Below are positions 22,062 through 34,117 of a stretch of 64,000 nucleotides of DNA, one piece after another. The position numbers and the translations under genes were made by a program. The stretch's first letter is position 1. The number at the start of each line of letters is the position of its first letter. Source of the stretch: Margaritispora aquatica (taxonomy: Eukaryota; Ascomycota; Leotiomycetes; Helotiales; Discinellaceae); NCBI GenBank assembly GCA_007644065.1, contig VJWN01000001.1, positions 386,340 to 450,339 on the forward strand, given 5' to 3'. Below the pieces are notes generated by a model. It searched no databases. It was not told where the DNA came from and saw only the letters and a program-made list of their open reading frames with translations.

Positions 22062-25000
22062 AATTGAAGGTATTCCTTCGTTCGCGGAGTGTTTTGAAAT
22101 ATGCGTTCGCGATTGCTTTTGCGATCCAGTGCGAGGCTTCCGATAAAGTATGTGGTTATAGAACAATTGCGATTGACAACATAATTGAAGAATTCCTTCT
22201 TTGGGTTGCTGATATGGAGACAAGACTCATGCGCACTTGCTTGTTCACTCAGATACGTGGTCGAGACTGGCTGGAATAAATGGTTTGAGACCTAGGACCT
22301 GAGGTGTCGTACACGCTGGCAAATATTGGAGGAAAGTCTGGTTGATGTGCTGCAGCTGCTTTACTTCACTACCAATCAGTACATGAAGACTTTGCTCGCG
22401 TAAACAGCTCAGCGTGGGGAATGCTTCACGTGCTGGTAAATAAAAACACTTACATATCTTGGGGGTGTCAAAGAACAACGACAACTGGATTGATGAATAT
22501 GGCTAGCTTGGGCCGAATTGCTGAGCTGGTGATGTGATGACTTTGACAGAGGATGATCATGAGAGACTGACTGAAAGCAGAGAGGTAGAGAAAGAAAGAA
22601 GTGGAAAAGGGCTTCCTGGGGGTGGGATGGGGATTACTTTTGGACTTCTGAAAGTTCTCGCAGTGCATTTGAGCAAATGCATGGGTCGGGGCAGCGCCGT
22701 TGCACAAGGGCAGTCGAGCGGATCACCTACACATCACGGAAGTACCTTGTAGCTTTGTGAGCAGGTCGGTAAGAATGAGCTCCACGTCCGTTCGATTTCC
22801 ACCTTTTCCACCTTCTTCCTTGCCCAGGCCTTGTCATCCTAAACTCCTTTCGAATAAAGCCGTGCTCGACGTTAGCCTGGTGCCCCAGCACCATAGAACC
22901 ACGCCGTGCACGCCTCGCACATCCACTTGCCGTTGTTCGCTCGGCCGGAGCCAGAACTCGACTTCCATTGCCAGGGACGCTAAAATGTTGGGAGTAGGGA
23001 CAGGCCGACACAAGCTTGAAAGCATGAGGTGGCTCAGCAAGTCAGCATGGGTCTGAACACTGGACGCACTGGATAAAGAGGCAGGCTTGCAGTGGTTACA
23101 CTCATGGTCGCAGCACCGATGAGCTCTGAAAGGATCAATAAGATGGCCCGGTGGTTGCAAATGCGAAAAGAACCTGCCCCAGCTCCTTGCCACGAGGACC
23201 ACGCCCGGAGCCCACGCTTTCTCAAGAGCTAATCATTAGAGCTATCTCATCACAGATTTCAAATCTCCTTAGCACAAAGCATAAGTTGAGACATGGGGGA
23301 AGTAAAGTTCACAGACCACTCGTTACTCGGATAGGACGTTGGTGAGGAGCTGTGTTATCTCCAGCTTCTCGTTGTGGCAGTTGGCAACTGGCTGTCGTGT
23401 AAATGGATCGGATTAACTACATCCATGTCAAATAGTCGCGATCGAGAGGATTCGCAACCCATGGCATTGGGTTGAGCTCCATCTTTGAAAAAGGAAGCTC
23501 ATCCATCGGCCATGTTCCATTCAATTTCAGCCAGAATGCCTTCGGATCATAGCCGTTGGTTGGGTTTGCTTGGCTGTTTGCTTGCTCGGGATGTCTCAGC
23601 CTGTGGCCCAGCCCCCAGGTTATTCTGATTGAAGAATCGAGCTTCAAAAGCAATTCACATCTCAGAAGTGTACTCACACCGTGAGGAAAACCCCCACATC
23701 AAGAGAGACAGATCTTAGACAAAGATCGAGACACTGATGAAGGCAGATAGAACTCTCACTCGCTGTGCTTTCTCTTGGAGAAACTCAAGAGGCTGAATAT
23801 CAAGATCGACAGCCTATAGAACTGTATTCTTGTGAAACTTTTGTCTAAACAGAGAACCTCACGAACTCTTAAGTATCGGATTTAAAATCTTTGCGCTCAT
23901 CCTATCAGATGGGTAGGTTCCATGGTAATTGAAACAATCTTTCATGCGCAGTAGAATCAAACCAGACTTCACCTGAAAGATGAAGCTGTCTATCTATGGC
24001 CACGATAAAGTCGACCACCAGAACGTAGATGTGCTGGTTGTTTGCTGTTCTGGAGTCATACCTCTCAATTCGATTCCTCCTGTGTTGTCACCTGTGAAGA
24101 ACCCAAAGTGCCGTTCTTCGAAACACGCACCGCACTCCCTCCCGCCGCCACGCCGTCTCGTCGCATTGCACAACGATCATTGCGATGAAAAGAGCGATGA
24201 AGTCATCCGCTGGCGAACACTAAGCATGCCAACAAAATGGTGTGGTGGGAACACCTGACTCTTCCATGCCCAATGCCTTTTTGCTGGTGCGGTTGCGGAT
24301 TCTGCAAGAAGCCTCCCCGACAACATATAATTGGTTTCTAGCTCTTAGCCTCCTGTACCAGCGAGGTTGGGAACGCCTTTGCTGTCAGGAACACCAGGGA
24401 CCAGGAACAATTCTTGGAGTTAAAAATATGGCCGAAGAAACGGGACGATTGGCTCCTTTTAGAACCATCCCTTTGTTTTGGAATCCCGATTTTTCATTGG
24501 ACCAGTTTGCTTGACTTGTCAAACATCAACATATCAAAACATGCCTGCGAGAGAGTATCATCTCCTTTGCAATAATTCCAATGAACATAACTAAGGCCCA
24601 AGAGCCTGCTAATAACTCGACCTCAAGACATAGGTCATCTAATTGAATAATTGTCCCACTGGACTTCAATGGTTTTATGTGACTGGTCAGCGATGATCAT
24701 GATGCACGCCAAGTAGCTTCAAGCACGAAAATAGTGACTCTGAAGATCGTCAAAGATTTTCTAGTCTAGAACTCTGTCCCCACCAAATTTTCCCTAGTTC
24801 ACGCTTTGTTCTCCGCTGCAGGAATTTTGATACTGCATCAAGAGATCCACGAATTATGGGCCGAGCCACTATTGCAATTGTTTTGGAGAAGGTTGGCGGA
24901 TGAACCTTATTTCTAAACGTAAAGACTTGGACAAGGAAGTGTCAGCTCCAACAAAATATGGCAATGCGACTTGAATATTGTGGATACATTTTTCATTCTG

Positions 25001-25288
25001 CAGAGCCGTTACCTCAATCATGTTGTAATATCCCACCCTGACCATAATCGAATCGAATCGCTGAGGTTCCACGGCATACTGAGTGTCCCTCGCTATCATT
25101 TTGGCATTGCATGAAGTGTAGTAGTACGCATCACTTGCAAAGACACGAGAATTGTTGCGGCTGTAGGAGGTTCAACATATTATACTTCCAGGGGTATTGA
25201 CTGGTTCAACGATACTAATGTTACCATGCAAGTCTATGAAAAGCACCTCCAATTTAAGATCGATCACGATCTGAGGCGTTCATGGACC
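22062..25288. other. Gene-free 3.2-kb stretch upstream of the hypothetical gene
   Basis: Several short frames occur on both strands (for example plus 22700-23056 and minus 23677-23417) but none has a family look, good splice partners or consistent composition. It most likely holds the long promoter and 5' leader of the minus-strand hypothetical gene and the PNK 3' flank. A non-coding RNA cannot be ruled out. Confidence 0.45.
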
Positions 25289-27069
25289 CTAAATCCAATG
25301 TCGACTCCAGATTTTTCTCTCCGCTTCACTTCCAGAAAACTGCACCGTCAGTGTCTGTGGCCAGAACAGGTTGGTAAGGCTGGCTTACTTTGAACGATAC
25401 CTCGGTTATATCTTGGAATTCGTTTGTTTTCGGCTTGGAATATCTTGAAAGGAAACTTCGGAATGCCATGCCAGGAAGAATTGTGCGGCTCTCGGGATTC
25501 ATCTATTGATTGGTCAGTATTGGACAACAATATAAACTACTTGTTGCGATCACACAGGGAATTCTGTTGTGTTGGGAAAAGCATCTGTTGGTTACCAGCA
25601 AGTACGTACATTCTTGTTCAACGCTCGCACAGCATTATTGTGTTCGCATACCTCAGTCGAAGCTGTGAATAGAACACAACGAATAGGAATTGAGTGCTTA
25701 GCAGCCAGTGCAACCCATTTGCTTCTGACATCGACATCTGCATTGGTATTATCTTTCTATTGTTAGCTTTTGCAAATTCTCAGTTGCCAAACTCGAGGTA
25801 ATGGAAAGCGTGGAAACATATTAACAAGGTCAACATACCTATAGCAACGCTTTGACGATTGCTCAAATGTTGATCCGCAACCTTGAAGCATTTTTCTCGC
25901 TAAATCAAATCAGTGTATAGTCAGTTGTCAGGGCATATATCCCAGCATACCGTTTTCAAGGTGTCTTGGTTAATACGGACATAACCAAGCGGCTCAAGTT
26001 GTTTCCAGTAGAAGGTTGACTTTCCTGCACCCGGGCTACCACAAAGGAGGACAATATCGACATCATTTTGTTTCGTGTATTGGCCTCATGATAATCAGCT
26101 TCGGCTTGAGACATGTCACATCGCACTAACCTGAGCTTGGATCTTCGAGATATACTGAAGGGTCAAACCGTGTAAACTCTCTGGGTGCTTCCCCAAGAAA
26201 GTATTCCTCCGGTGTGTAGAACTTGATTCCCACGTTTTCTGCAAAGTTCCTATTTACCTTCAGCACTGACGACACATGGCTTCATTCTTAGGAAAGTCCT
26301 ACCGGTCGGAACAGGAAAAATCCTTTGGTGTCTTGTTAATCGCAACTCGACCAGCAGCATCTCCCACAAATATCGAATTTTCGAGATCGATATCATCAGG
26401 ATTCTGGAGATCGAGATCTTGAAGCATTTCAGTCCACATTCCAGTTCTTGGCTTGCGAAAGATGTCCTTTTCTGTAGCTGCATACAATGTGACCGGCAAA
26501 TCTAACTGTGTGAGCACAGCAGAAGCCTTTGTCTTGAAAATACCAAGTTTGGATTTGGGACCCTTCGGATCAGCTTTGAGAGACAAGCCACCTTGATTGC
26601 TCACAACCATAATATGATAACTGTCTATGGTGAGAGAGGTTCAAGGAGTGAATGAAGACACAACTAACCCGTCTTGATACAGCTTCTTCAACATCGTAGG
26701 AACGGAAGCATGCCACCATTTCCAATCCTGGGCGTCCGAAGCAAATTTCTTGCCCGAGGCAGTCTGGATTAATGTGGAATCGAAATCGAAAGCTGCAATT
26801 TTCCTCCTTGAATTGATATCAATCGAACTGTTATCATCAGAGGCTGGAATGTATTTGCCAACAAGTAGGGATTTAACAGCCGTGTTATCCGCAGCTCGCT
26901 CTTGCCAGGTAAGCTTTTCAAGAACTTGTACTTTTTTGGACGTTAGCGTGAAGAAAGATGTGACAGCAGTGGTGGTTGTGGTGGACTGTACTCGTCGCTT
27001 CAAGGGAGGTGGAGATACCGGCTCCTGATGATCTAGTTTACGTTTGGCTGGTTTTGAAGAGCTAGCCAT
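25289..27069 (-). CDS. Polynucleotide 5'-kinase/3'-phosphatase (PNKP-like)
   Basis: This enzyme cleans DNA ends before ligation: it removes 3' phosphate and adds 5' phosphate in single- and double-strand break repair. Eight exons: 27069-26669, 26620-26303, 26249-26131, 26084-25951, 25899-25839, 25752-25610, 25502-25389 and 25339-25289; total 446 aa. Order is an NLS-like N-terminus (PPPLKRRVQ, residues 20-28), the HAD phosphatase with AFDFDSTL (catalytic Asp94/Asp96), VVSNQGG and the FRKPRTGMW block, then a P-loop kinase GSPGAGKS (295-302), DNTNADVDVR and the C-terminal FSGSEAERKIW. There is no FHA domain, as in fission yeast Pnk1 and unlike mammals. The start is the first ATG in frame. It is intron-dense for this window, but every join keeps phase. 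Confidence 0.92.
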
Positions 27070-27319
27070 CGTAGCTAGTGTCCTCGAAAGTGAATATCTT
27101 ACACGAGAAGCCACAACTGCAAATTATTTGATGATCTCTGGTTTGAGTAGAAGAGTGTTCAATTTTGATGGTTTTGTTGTCAAGTTTTACCTTAATTTAG
27201 GTTGCCGCATGGAAGAGATTCGCGAAATGGCGCGTGGTCACGAGACGTAACTTCCTCCACGACTTTCCAGACTGATCAGGAAGCAGCGAATGCATTTAGC
27301 TTATGTAAGTAGGTAGGTA

Positions 27320-27345
27320 ATAAATCATACTAATAAATCATACTA
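27320..27345. repeat. Two tandem copies of a 13-mer (ATAAATCATACTA)
   Basis: Exact head-to-tail duplication between PNK and the PPR gene; probably a replication-slippage product. Confidence 0.85.
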
Positions 27346-27459
27346 ATAGTCAACATTTGTATTAGGTTTGAATCTGAATATCCTTTACATGTTTTTCTAT
27401 GGTACACTCTCAACTCTTACAGTCGCCATGTATTATTTACATCGGTTTACATATTGCCC

Positions 27460-29316
27460 TTACAACGAACCCATGACAAAGTCATATTTGGTCTCCGCCT
27501 GATCAGGCGCCTCGAGAATGATGCGCAAGGTAGACATGACAAAATCCAACTCTGACGGATCAGGAGTCCACTGCCCTTTAATTTCTTCCCATATCGATAA
27601 TGTCCTAGCCTTTCCTGAGCACTTCGCAAACGCTCTCAAGATCCAGACCACCAGCCATTGAGAAAAATATATTTCCGATCCACGCTCCTGCATGCCATAC
27701 AACAGTGATTGCCAGACATTCTCAAGTCGAGTGTCCGTCCAGTGAGTATACCTAACACCACCATGCCTTGCAAATCCTTTGAAAACTGCGAGGAAAATGG
27801 CACCATGAACAGGAAGTGCGAACCATTTCATTTCTTCAAGAAGTTGAGCAGTCTTGTGGAGTTCTCCAGCATCGACAGCGAAATGATTGACCAAAATCTT
27901 GAAGGTCTGAAGATCGGGTGCAATGGTAGACTTGGATTGGACGGCCTTCAGGAAACTAGGGTTGCCCCGACTGATAATAGCCATTCTCTTGAGCACGCGA
28001 GTGACCATTCGTCGTGCCCTATAGTCTCGAGGGGGTAGTTCCGAGCTTTCCTTGAGGTGACTTCTCTTCATCCGCTCATACACGTTTTCAGCAGCACTGG
28101 TTTCATGTGATCTGATCAGTGCTGAGATCATAGCATTAAGAACCACCGTATCAACGATTTCCCCTGCTTCAACCAGAGTTTTGTAAGCGGCACGAGCCCC
28201 GTCGCCACTCTTTTGGAGCCCATAGTAAAATATCATGCTAACATGATAATAACGATCTTGCGGTAGATTTCGAGTTCTCATCTCCTTGTATACCATTTCG
28301 GCGAGAGCGAATTTGCCAGCTTTACAAGCGATATCGAACAGAACGTTAAAAGTGGCACTGTTTCCTTTGACACCTGCGATATGTTCCATCTCTTTCCACA
28401 CCTGCAACGTAGCTGCACATTCTATTTCCGTTGATCTTGCAACATACCGAGCGACAAAGGATGCAGCACTGGTCCACTCATAGACAGATAATGGTATTGC
28501 TGCCCCTTTCATATCATCTACCACGGAAAGATAGCGAAGCATAGATTGCTCTGTCTTGTGCTCAACCACGGATAGATAATGAAGAAATTTGTGGCGAAGT
28601 TTTGACTCAAGGTATGGCGCACGTGGAGCTGGTAAAGACCTATAAATTTGGTACAAATGATCAGGATCCTTTTCATCCTCTGTATAGACAGCCTCTTGCA
28701 GCTTATCTAATACGACCTCGGTCTCTGCGTCCGCAGGCCACGCATAATGAGGAGGTGGCCATTCATCCTCCTCCTTGTCTGATATGGTTAAAAATGGTCC
28801 ATCACTGGGCTGATATAGTTGTGGAAGCTCAAGAAGCGGAAGCTGGTCTGTAAAGGATTCCCCGGTGTACTGGTCCACCAAGTCCAAAAGCTCTTGTCGT
28901 GATCGATTAGGCTGCGGTTCCAGGTCCTCCTCAGATTCCAACTCCTCCAAAGACCGTGAGACCAATTCGGACTTTGCTGCTTCTGCATGTTGATATCGTT
29001 TTGTTGAAGTGATGGTATTCTGCTGCCGCCTCAAGATTGGCCTCCGTGCATTGAAAAATACTGAAGATTGGTGAAGCTGTGGAGAATGCTTTCGACAATG
29101 ACCAGCATTCGCAAGAGAGGTTATGAACCATGCTTCAATTCCTCCAATATTTGGCGACACGCGCCCATATGTTTGTACTCGTAATCCCCTCCTCAATTGA
29201 TGTGGTCCTTGAGTAGATGGTTCCCTTGGATATAAAAAGTTGAGTAGCTGTCGAGGAGCTATACACGACAGAACAGGACTGCTCTTCGAGGGCGAGGAAC
29301 TGCAAAAGAGGGACAT
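27460..29316 (-). CDS. Pentatricopeptide-repeat protein, probably mitochondrial
   Basis: An intronless 618-aa frame from ATG 29316. The first 100 residues are rich in Ser, Arg and Pro with few acids, as in a mitochondrial presequence. A Glu-rich spacer follows. From about residue 300 there are helical-pair repeats typical of PPR proteins: ATFNVLFDIACKAGKFALAEM, VVLNAMISALIRSHETSAAE, QTFKILVNHFAVDAGELHK and the following block. PPR proteins bind organelle RNA to help its maturation or translation; the specific target cannot be told from sequence. It is divergent from RSM25, a mitochondrial ribosomal protein gene, across only 272 bp, which fits a shared mitochondrial role. Confidence 0.88.
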   Translation of the reverse strand: MSLFCSSSPSKSSPVLSCIAPRQLLNFLYPREPSTQGPHQLRRGLRVQTYGRVSPNIGGIEAWFITSLANAGHCRKHSPQLHQSSVFFNARRPILRRQQNTITSTKRYQHAEAAKSELVSRSLEELESEEDLEPQPNRSRQELLDLVDQYTGESFTDQLPLLELPQLYQPSDGPFLTISDKEEDEWPPPHYAWPADAETEVVLDKLQEAVYTEDEKDPDHLYQIYRSLPAPRAPYLESKLRHKFLHYLSVVEHKTEQSMLRYLSVVDDMKGAAIPLSVYEWTSAASFVARYVARSTEIECAATLQVWKEMEHIAGVKGNSATFNVLFDIACKAGKFALAEMVYKEMRTRNLPQDRYYHVSMIFYYGLQKSGDGARAAYKTLVEAGEIVDTVVLNAMISALIRSHETSAAENVYERMKRSHLKESSELPPRDYRARRMVTRVLKRMAIISRGNPSFLKAVQSKSTIAPDLQTFKILVNHFAVDAGELHKTAQLLEEMKWFALPVHGAIFLAVFKGFARHGGVRYTHWTDTRLENVWQSLLYGMQERGSEIYFSQWLVVWILRAFAKCSGKARTLSIWEEIKGQWTPDPSELDFVMSTLRIILEAPDQAETKYDFVMGSL

Positions 29317-29588
29317 GAGCCGGATGACATGTTGGCTTAGGATTTATGTTTGCCGTGAGATCATTGCGACAACGCTGCCAAATGCCTGGGTGTTGATGAA
29401 GGTTGTAAAAGGGTTCGGAGCTCAAAGGCGACACAGCTTTTTTGGACGGCAATTGCCGAGCCCGCTTCAAAATATCGATTGAGCATCACCAACTCCAGGG
29501 TCATAATTCCTCCAAACCACGCAACCAGATGTGAGCCTTCCAGTTTCCAGATCTCTTTGAAAGATAGTTGACTCTTGTATAGTTTAGC

Positions 29589-30358
29589 ATGAGAGGTCTC
29601 AATCTCAAGCCAGCGCGGGTCTATCAGACTCTAACGCAACAACTGGCTACAAAAACTCTCTCTCAACCACCGCCATGGTACACAACAATAGGGTCTATAC
29701 CTCCAGCAGAGATTATGACACGTACGCAGCCAATTCAGCATCATGATACATATCACAGCAAACGCTCGCGCAAGCCAAGCAAGATGTTCAAGCCTCACTC
29801 GATAGAGTATCCTGAAGATCGTTTACGGCGAAACTTCTACGCAGATCATCCATGGGAGCTGGCAAGACCACGGATAGTGTTGGAGGATGATGGGAAAGAT
29901 GGACAGAAATGTGACTGGAGCAGGATACAGCAACCGGGAAGGCCTCTGAATGGCGAGAGGTAAGGTCTCTTGATTCTAGCCAGTGGCACCTTCTAACAAT
30001 CATTAGTGTTGTGCAAAGACAGCTCTGGCTCATGGAAAATGGAGGCTTGGACAAGAACGAAGCATATGACAAGGCACGCAAAGAGTTCTACGCCCTTCGT
30101 CATGAGGAGGAAGTTGAGCGCCGGGTCGCGAAAGAGGAGGCTTTGTGGGTTGGAGCATACTTTGGCAAGAGTGCCCTCGAGGTAGGCATGGAACTGGAGG
30201 ACAAGTCGTACGAAGCATGGAAGAAATGGGCCGCGACGGAAATGGAAGCTATATCCAGGCAAACTGCTGGTGCATACACTGGGGGAGATGATGAAGATGT
30301 TGCAGCAACTCTTGGTATGGAGGCATCTGAAGAAGGATCGCCAGCACCTCTACTCTAG
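29589..30358 (+). CDS. RSM25: Mitochondrial small-subunit ribosomal protein mS23 (Rsm25)
   Basis: Component of the mitochondrial 37S subunit. Exons 29589-29959 and 30007-30358 (GTAAGG donor, CATTAG acceptor) give 240 aa. The start [19 protein letters not shown], the early PPWY segment, [22 protein letters not shown] and the second-exon [14 protein letters not shown] with [23 protein letters not shown] match what I know of the fungal mS23 family. The last 30 residues are acidic and variable. It shares a promoter region with the PPR gene and is convergent with ALG14, only 160 bp apart. Confidence 0.92.
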
Positions 30359-30518
30359 AGGTAGCCTTGTTAGATGTACAAACATATGTGTACTGTAGCT
30401 GTATAAAATAGATCAATCACTTCATTAGAGATATTGCGTTTGGTCTGTCGATGGCATTGTTCTGTAGCACCTTCATTCAAGACTTTTGGATCCTAGATCA
30501 ATTGCTCAGTGTTGGGTT

Positions 30519-31296
30519 TCACTCAACAAGAAATCCCTCCCATTCTACTTTCCTTTTAGCTTTACTGCCATTGATGGTAGTAGCTAAAGTTTCCCACTGG
30601 ACGTAGAATTTGTCGCAAACCCCCATGTGCAAAAGTAGCTTTCCACTCAAGCTTAATGTTTTTACTCTTGCCCAACTCTCAACATAAATCGTCTTCATCT
30701 TCCACAGCGGCGCAAATGCAAAGAACTTCAAAATGTTCGCTGCCGCTATTACCATAACAGCAGTTGCAGGTCCGTTTGTAATGATTACATCAGGATACCC
30801 ATGTTCTGTTTCCTTCGAGCTGCTATAGAGAGTACGACAGCATTCCACCAAGCACCATAGAGCTGAGAATGGAGTCGTATAGAGAGGTTGATGAATTTTC
30901 CGCGCTCTAGGAACAACTTTCACTGCCCAGGTCTCAAGCGACGGCTTGGTTGAATGCTTTGAGACGATGAGCTTCTCCATGTCTTCCGCTTTACTGGATG
31001 AGAAGCTATCTCCTGAAGAGACGACATACGTTCTCCGAGTATATCTCTTTGGATCAATATCTCGAAGTAAAGACATCATTTCTGCAGTATGGCCACCAGA
31101 TCCAAGAACGATCATCATGTGAGAAGTGTTCGTTGATCGACGTCTGATAGTAGTACTTGAGGCCATATACAGAGAACGAAACTAAAATTTGTCAACAAAA
31201 ATTTATGACGAGTTAACGGAGCATACATACAATGATTGTCATAATTATCATCAAAGTCCCAGCTGTAAGTATGGGCAGAGCGGAAATTTCAACCAT
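30519..31296 (-). CDS. ALG14: UDP-GlcNAc transferase subunit Alg14
   Basis: Alg14 is the ER-membrane anchor that recruits catalytic Alg13 to add the second GlcNAc to the dolichol-linked oligosaccharide. Exons 31296-31231 and 31181-30519 give 242 aa. Exon 1 encodes the membrane anchor (LPILTAGTLMIIMTII). Exon 2 has the glycosyltransferase Rossmann start MIVLGSGGHTAEMMSLL (about residues 45-61), DVIITNGPATAVMVIAAANIL and the C-terminal FYVQWETLA segment. Without exon 1 the protein would lack its membrane anchor, so the small first exon matters. It is divergent from IMA1. Confidence 0.95.
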
Positions 31297-31920
31297 TTTG
31301 ATAGTAGGACTAGCGCACCAGTAGCTCAATGAGAAGATTTACTGTATGAAGAAGTGAGTAAGAGGTTATAGATTTTTCTCTCATATGAGATCTAGATTCA
31401 GGACTTACAACTTTTGGCTCGTTGGTTTCTAGATTGCATATCCACCTCAGCACCACAATGAGTTGTTGATCGTGGAAGTCTTTGAGATGAAGACACTTTC
31501 ACAAGAACTTAGACGACGTTGATGCTTAGATCTTATTTCCCTGATAGAGCGCATATAAAACAAACATAGTCCCCTCTGTACAAAAGTGCAAATACGGTCA
31601 ATTCAAGATCTTGAAGTCATTTGCAGGAGAGCCAGAATTCGCTCATACACCTAACGTATTGATACATCGCTGGCAGTTTGGTCCCTCAAAAGCGGTAGGT
31701 TGTGGCTTGCAATCCTCACAGGCTCTAGACTTGCAGGGGTTCACAATTCCCATGCAGGCCGATGCCAGTGCCCGTCATGATGGCTGTCGCAGTCCAAAAA
31801 GTTCCACCATTTCATGGCAACCTTGCCGGCTCAGGCAGAGAACAAATCCAACTTTCAAGCCTCACAATTCAACCAACTGCGAAATCACCATTGCATCTTC
31901 AGATCCAGAGTCATGGACAT
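31297..31920. promoter_or_regulatory. Divergent promoter region of ALG14 and IMA1
   Basis: About 620 bp between two start codons pointing apart. No defensible coding signal; individual factor sites were not assigned. Confidence 0.5.
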
Positions 31921-34117
31921 ATGGCTCCCTCGTTTCGTCGGAATAAGTTTCTGGTTTGCTTCTACTGCAATAAAAGATCAAGCATCAAGTACGACGGCTT
32001 GATTACTCGCTGGGATTGCGCTCAGTGCGAATCAACAAATTTTCTAGATGAGGTATTATGCCGTAACTCTCGTCTTGTATCACTTACTAATGGAGAATTA
32101 GAATGGGGACATAACAGATCCTCCTGTAGCGACCGACTCTGCTGCACCAAGCTTCCTGCGATACAACACTGCGCCAGTAACGACCCTCTCCCATGGAGAT
32201 GATAGTCAACTGTTCTGTTCGACATGTGTGAAAAATCAGCATTTGTACACTGCATCTTTGGCGCAATACCATGTCGAAACGGATCCTAGTCACCCCCAGT
32301 ACAAGGAGATGGAGCGTGAATACTTCGCCTATAGGAAGAATTTAGAACGACTCTATCCTCAAGTCTGCAGAGATTGTGAGCCAAAGGTGCTTTCACGTTT
32401 ACGAGATGCTGGAAAAACAGCAAAGGCGGATCATCTTAGACGGGCTATGGACAGGTCTCGGGCGAAGAGATTCAGCAACCAGTCGACTTTCTCATTTTCT
32501 GGAACTATCGTAGTTCTTGGGAAATGGTTTTGGTACATTGGACTTGCTGGGCAACTCCTCTGGGCATTGTCCCCGATACTGTCTCTTGTTGACAACCGTG
32601 GCCGGCTCAATTTCTCTTCAGAATCTGGTCTGGTAACAAACCTGAATACCTTGGCGTGGATTAGCTTGTCCTGCAGCATCCTCTCTCTATGGTGGAACCC
32701 TATGTTTAAGGAAATGAACAAAGGATTCATGGCTCATATTAGTGGTTTCGGAAATTGGTACAAGCTTCAGTTTCTGTCAATACTGGTGAGGTTGTTGTTC
32801 CACAATACTCTTAGACCTAGTATTGCGAACAATCCATTTTCCTCTACCTCAATTGGAGCGAATAGCTTCATTGTTGTTTTTACAAGCATGGTATGTGGAA
32901 ATCTTGTTTCTGTATTACAATGATCTGACATATTCAAGTCGGCTATCATGTCACATCGATCCCTCAAGATTGACATGACTCCATTATGGACAGCTACTCC
33001 AGAGAAGCTTTCTGTCACAAGTAAAAATCCAGATTCCCATCAGAAAACCGAGACTATGGCCGATATTCTAGAGGAAATGATGTCTACACCTTCACGTAGT
33101 TCTAGTAGACCTGTTTCTTCACCTCTAATGAATGGATCTGGCCTTCAGTCGGGGAGAAAATCACAAAGCAGCAATATGTTCTCCTCCCTGTCCATCAGCT
33201 CTTGGAAAGGAGATTTGGAACCTACCAATTCAATGATCGTAGGTAGATCTCAGACCGAGCTTAAAATCCCGTCTGTTATTGGTCAATCACAGCAAGACAG
33301 CTACGAAGAAGAGATGGAATGGACGCCAACAGAGTCGCAGTCTCAACATCGTGCATTCAACTCCCCACAATCATCGCAACGGACGTCTCAATCCTTCGGT
33401 CATACTCCTATGGTTGATCAGCCTTCTCCATTCTGGTACAAGGTTCCACCAGCTCCTACAACACCAGCTCAAAGACTCCGAAACCCACCAAATCAGCCAG
33501 CATTGCGAGTGGCTTCACAAGTGGAGAAGGAAAACTTCTTCAATAGAGTTACACAGCGTCAATCAACAGCATCTGCTTTGCAAAGCCGAGAACCAGTCTT
33601 TGGTGGGAACAACTCTGATCCTAATAACGCATTCGCTCAGCAGAAATTCTTCCCACCTCCACCTCCTAATGAAGTCGGCAACTCGTTGGCAGACCTTCTT
33701 ACAGGATTCTCACTAGGCAACACCGAGCAAGAGGTGTTAGCAGGTCAAGTCGAGGATAAATTCTGGAAACGCAATCTCATTCACAGTTTGGTTTTGTTAT
33801 TGTGTCTTGGATCCTGGAATTTTGCAGCATCCTACCCGACCGAGCAATCTTATTCACCCATACTTGCTATTCCATTGCTTTGGACAGCCATTGGATGGAG
33901 CAATTTGCTCAATAGCACTAAATTTCAGGAGAAGCGAAATTCTCTTGCACAAGCCATAGGATTAATCACTGGGATATTTGAGTGTGCTGTCTCCGTTTAC
34001 TGGCTTACAAGAGTTATGAATGAGCAATGTCAGGAAGATAGTTGTACTTCTCTTGGGATGATTCTGAGCAGCGGGATGCTTATGCTTGAGGTGTTAACCA
34101 CAATAATGAACATATGA
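31921..34117 (+). CDS. IMA1: Inner nuclear membrane protein Ima1 (Samp1/TMEM201 family)
   Basis: Ima1/Samp1 proteins sit in the inner nuclear membrane and link centromeric chromatin or the nuclear envelope to the cytoskeleton. Exons 31921-32052, 32102-32890 and 32939-34117 give 699 aa. The N-terminal Ima1 domain has paired CxxC motifs (Cys13/16 and Cys33/36: CFYC and CAQC) and a later CSTC. Next come membrane segments around residues 170-310 (WFWYIGLAGQLLWALSPIL and others), then a long Ser/Pro-rich nucleoplasmic region. Two or more further membrane helices lie near the C-terminus (HSLVLLLCLGSWNFAASY; ILAIPLLWTAIGW). It ends in a hydrophobic stretch. The intron-2 join (ATG then TCGGCTATC) keeps frame. 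Confidence 0.87.

Noticed and set aside
22700..23056. 118-codon plus-strand frame in the 22-25 kb gap
   Set aside because: Arg/Pro/Ser-rich with frames open on both strands in a locally GC-rich patch; typical of chance ORFs.
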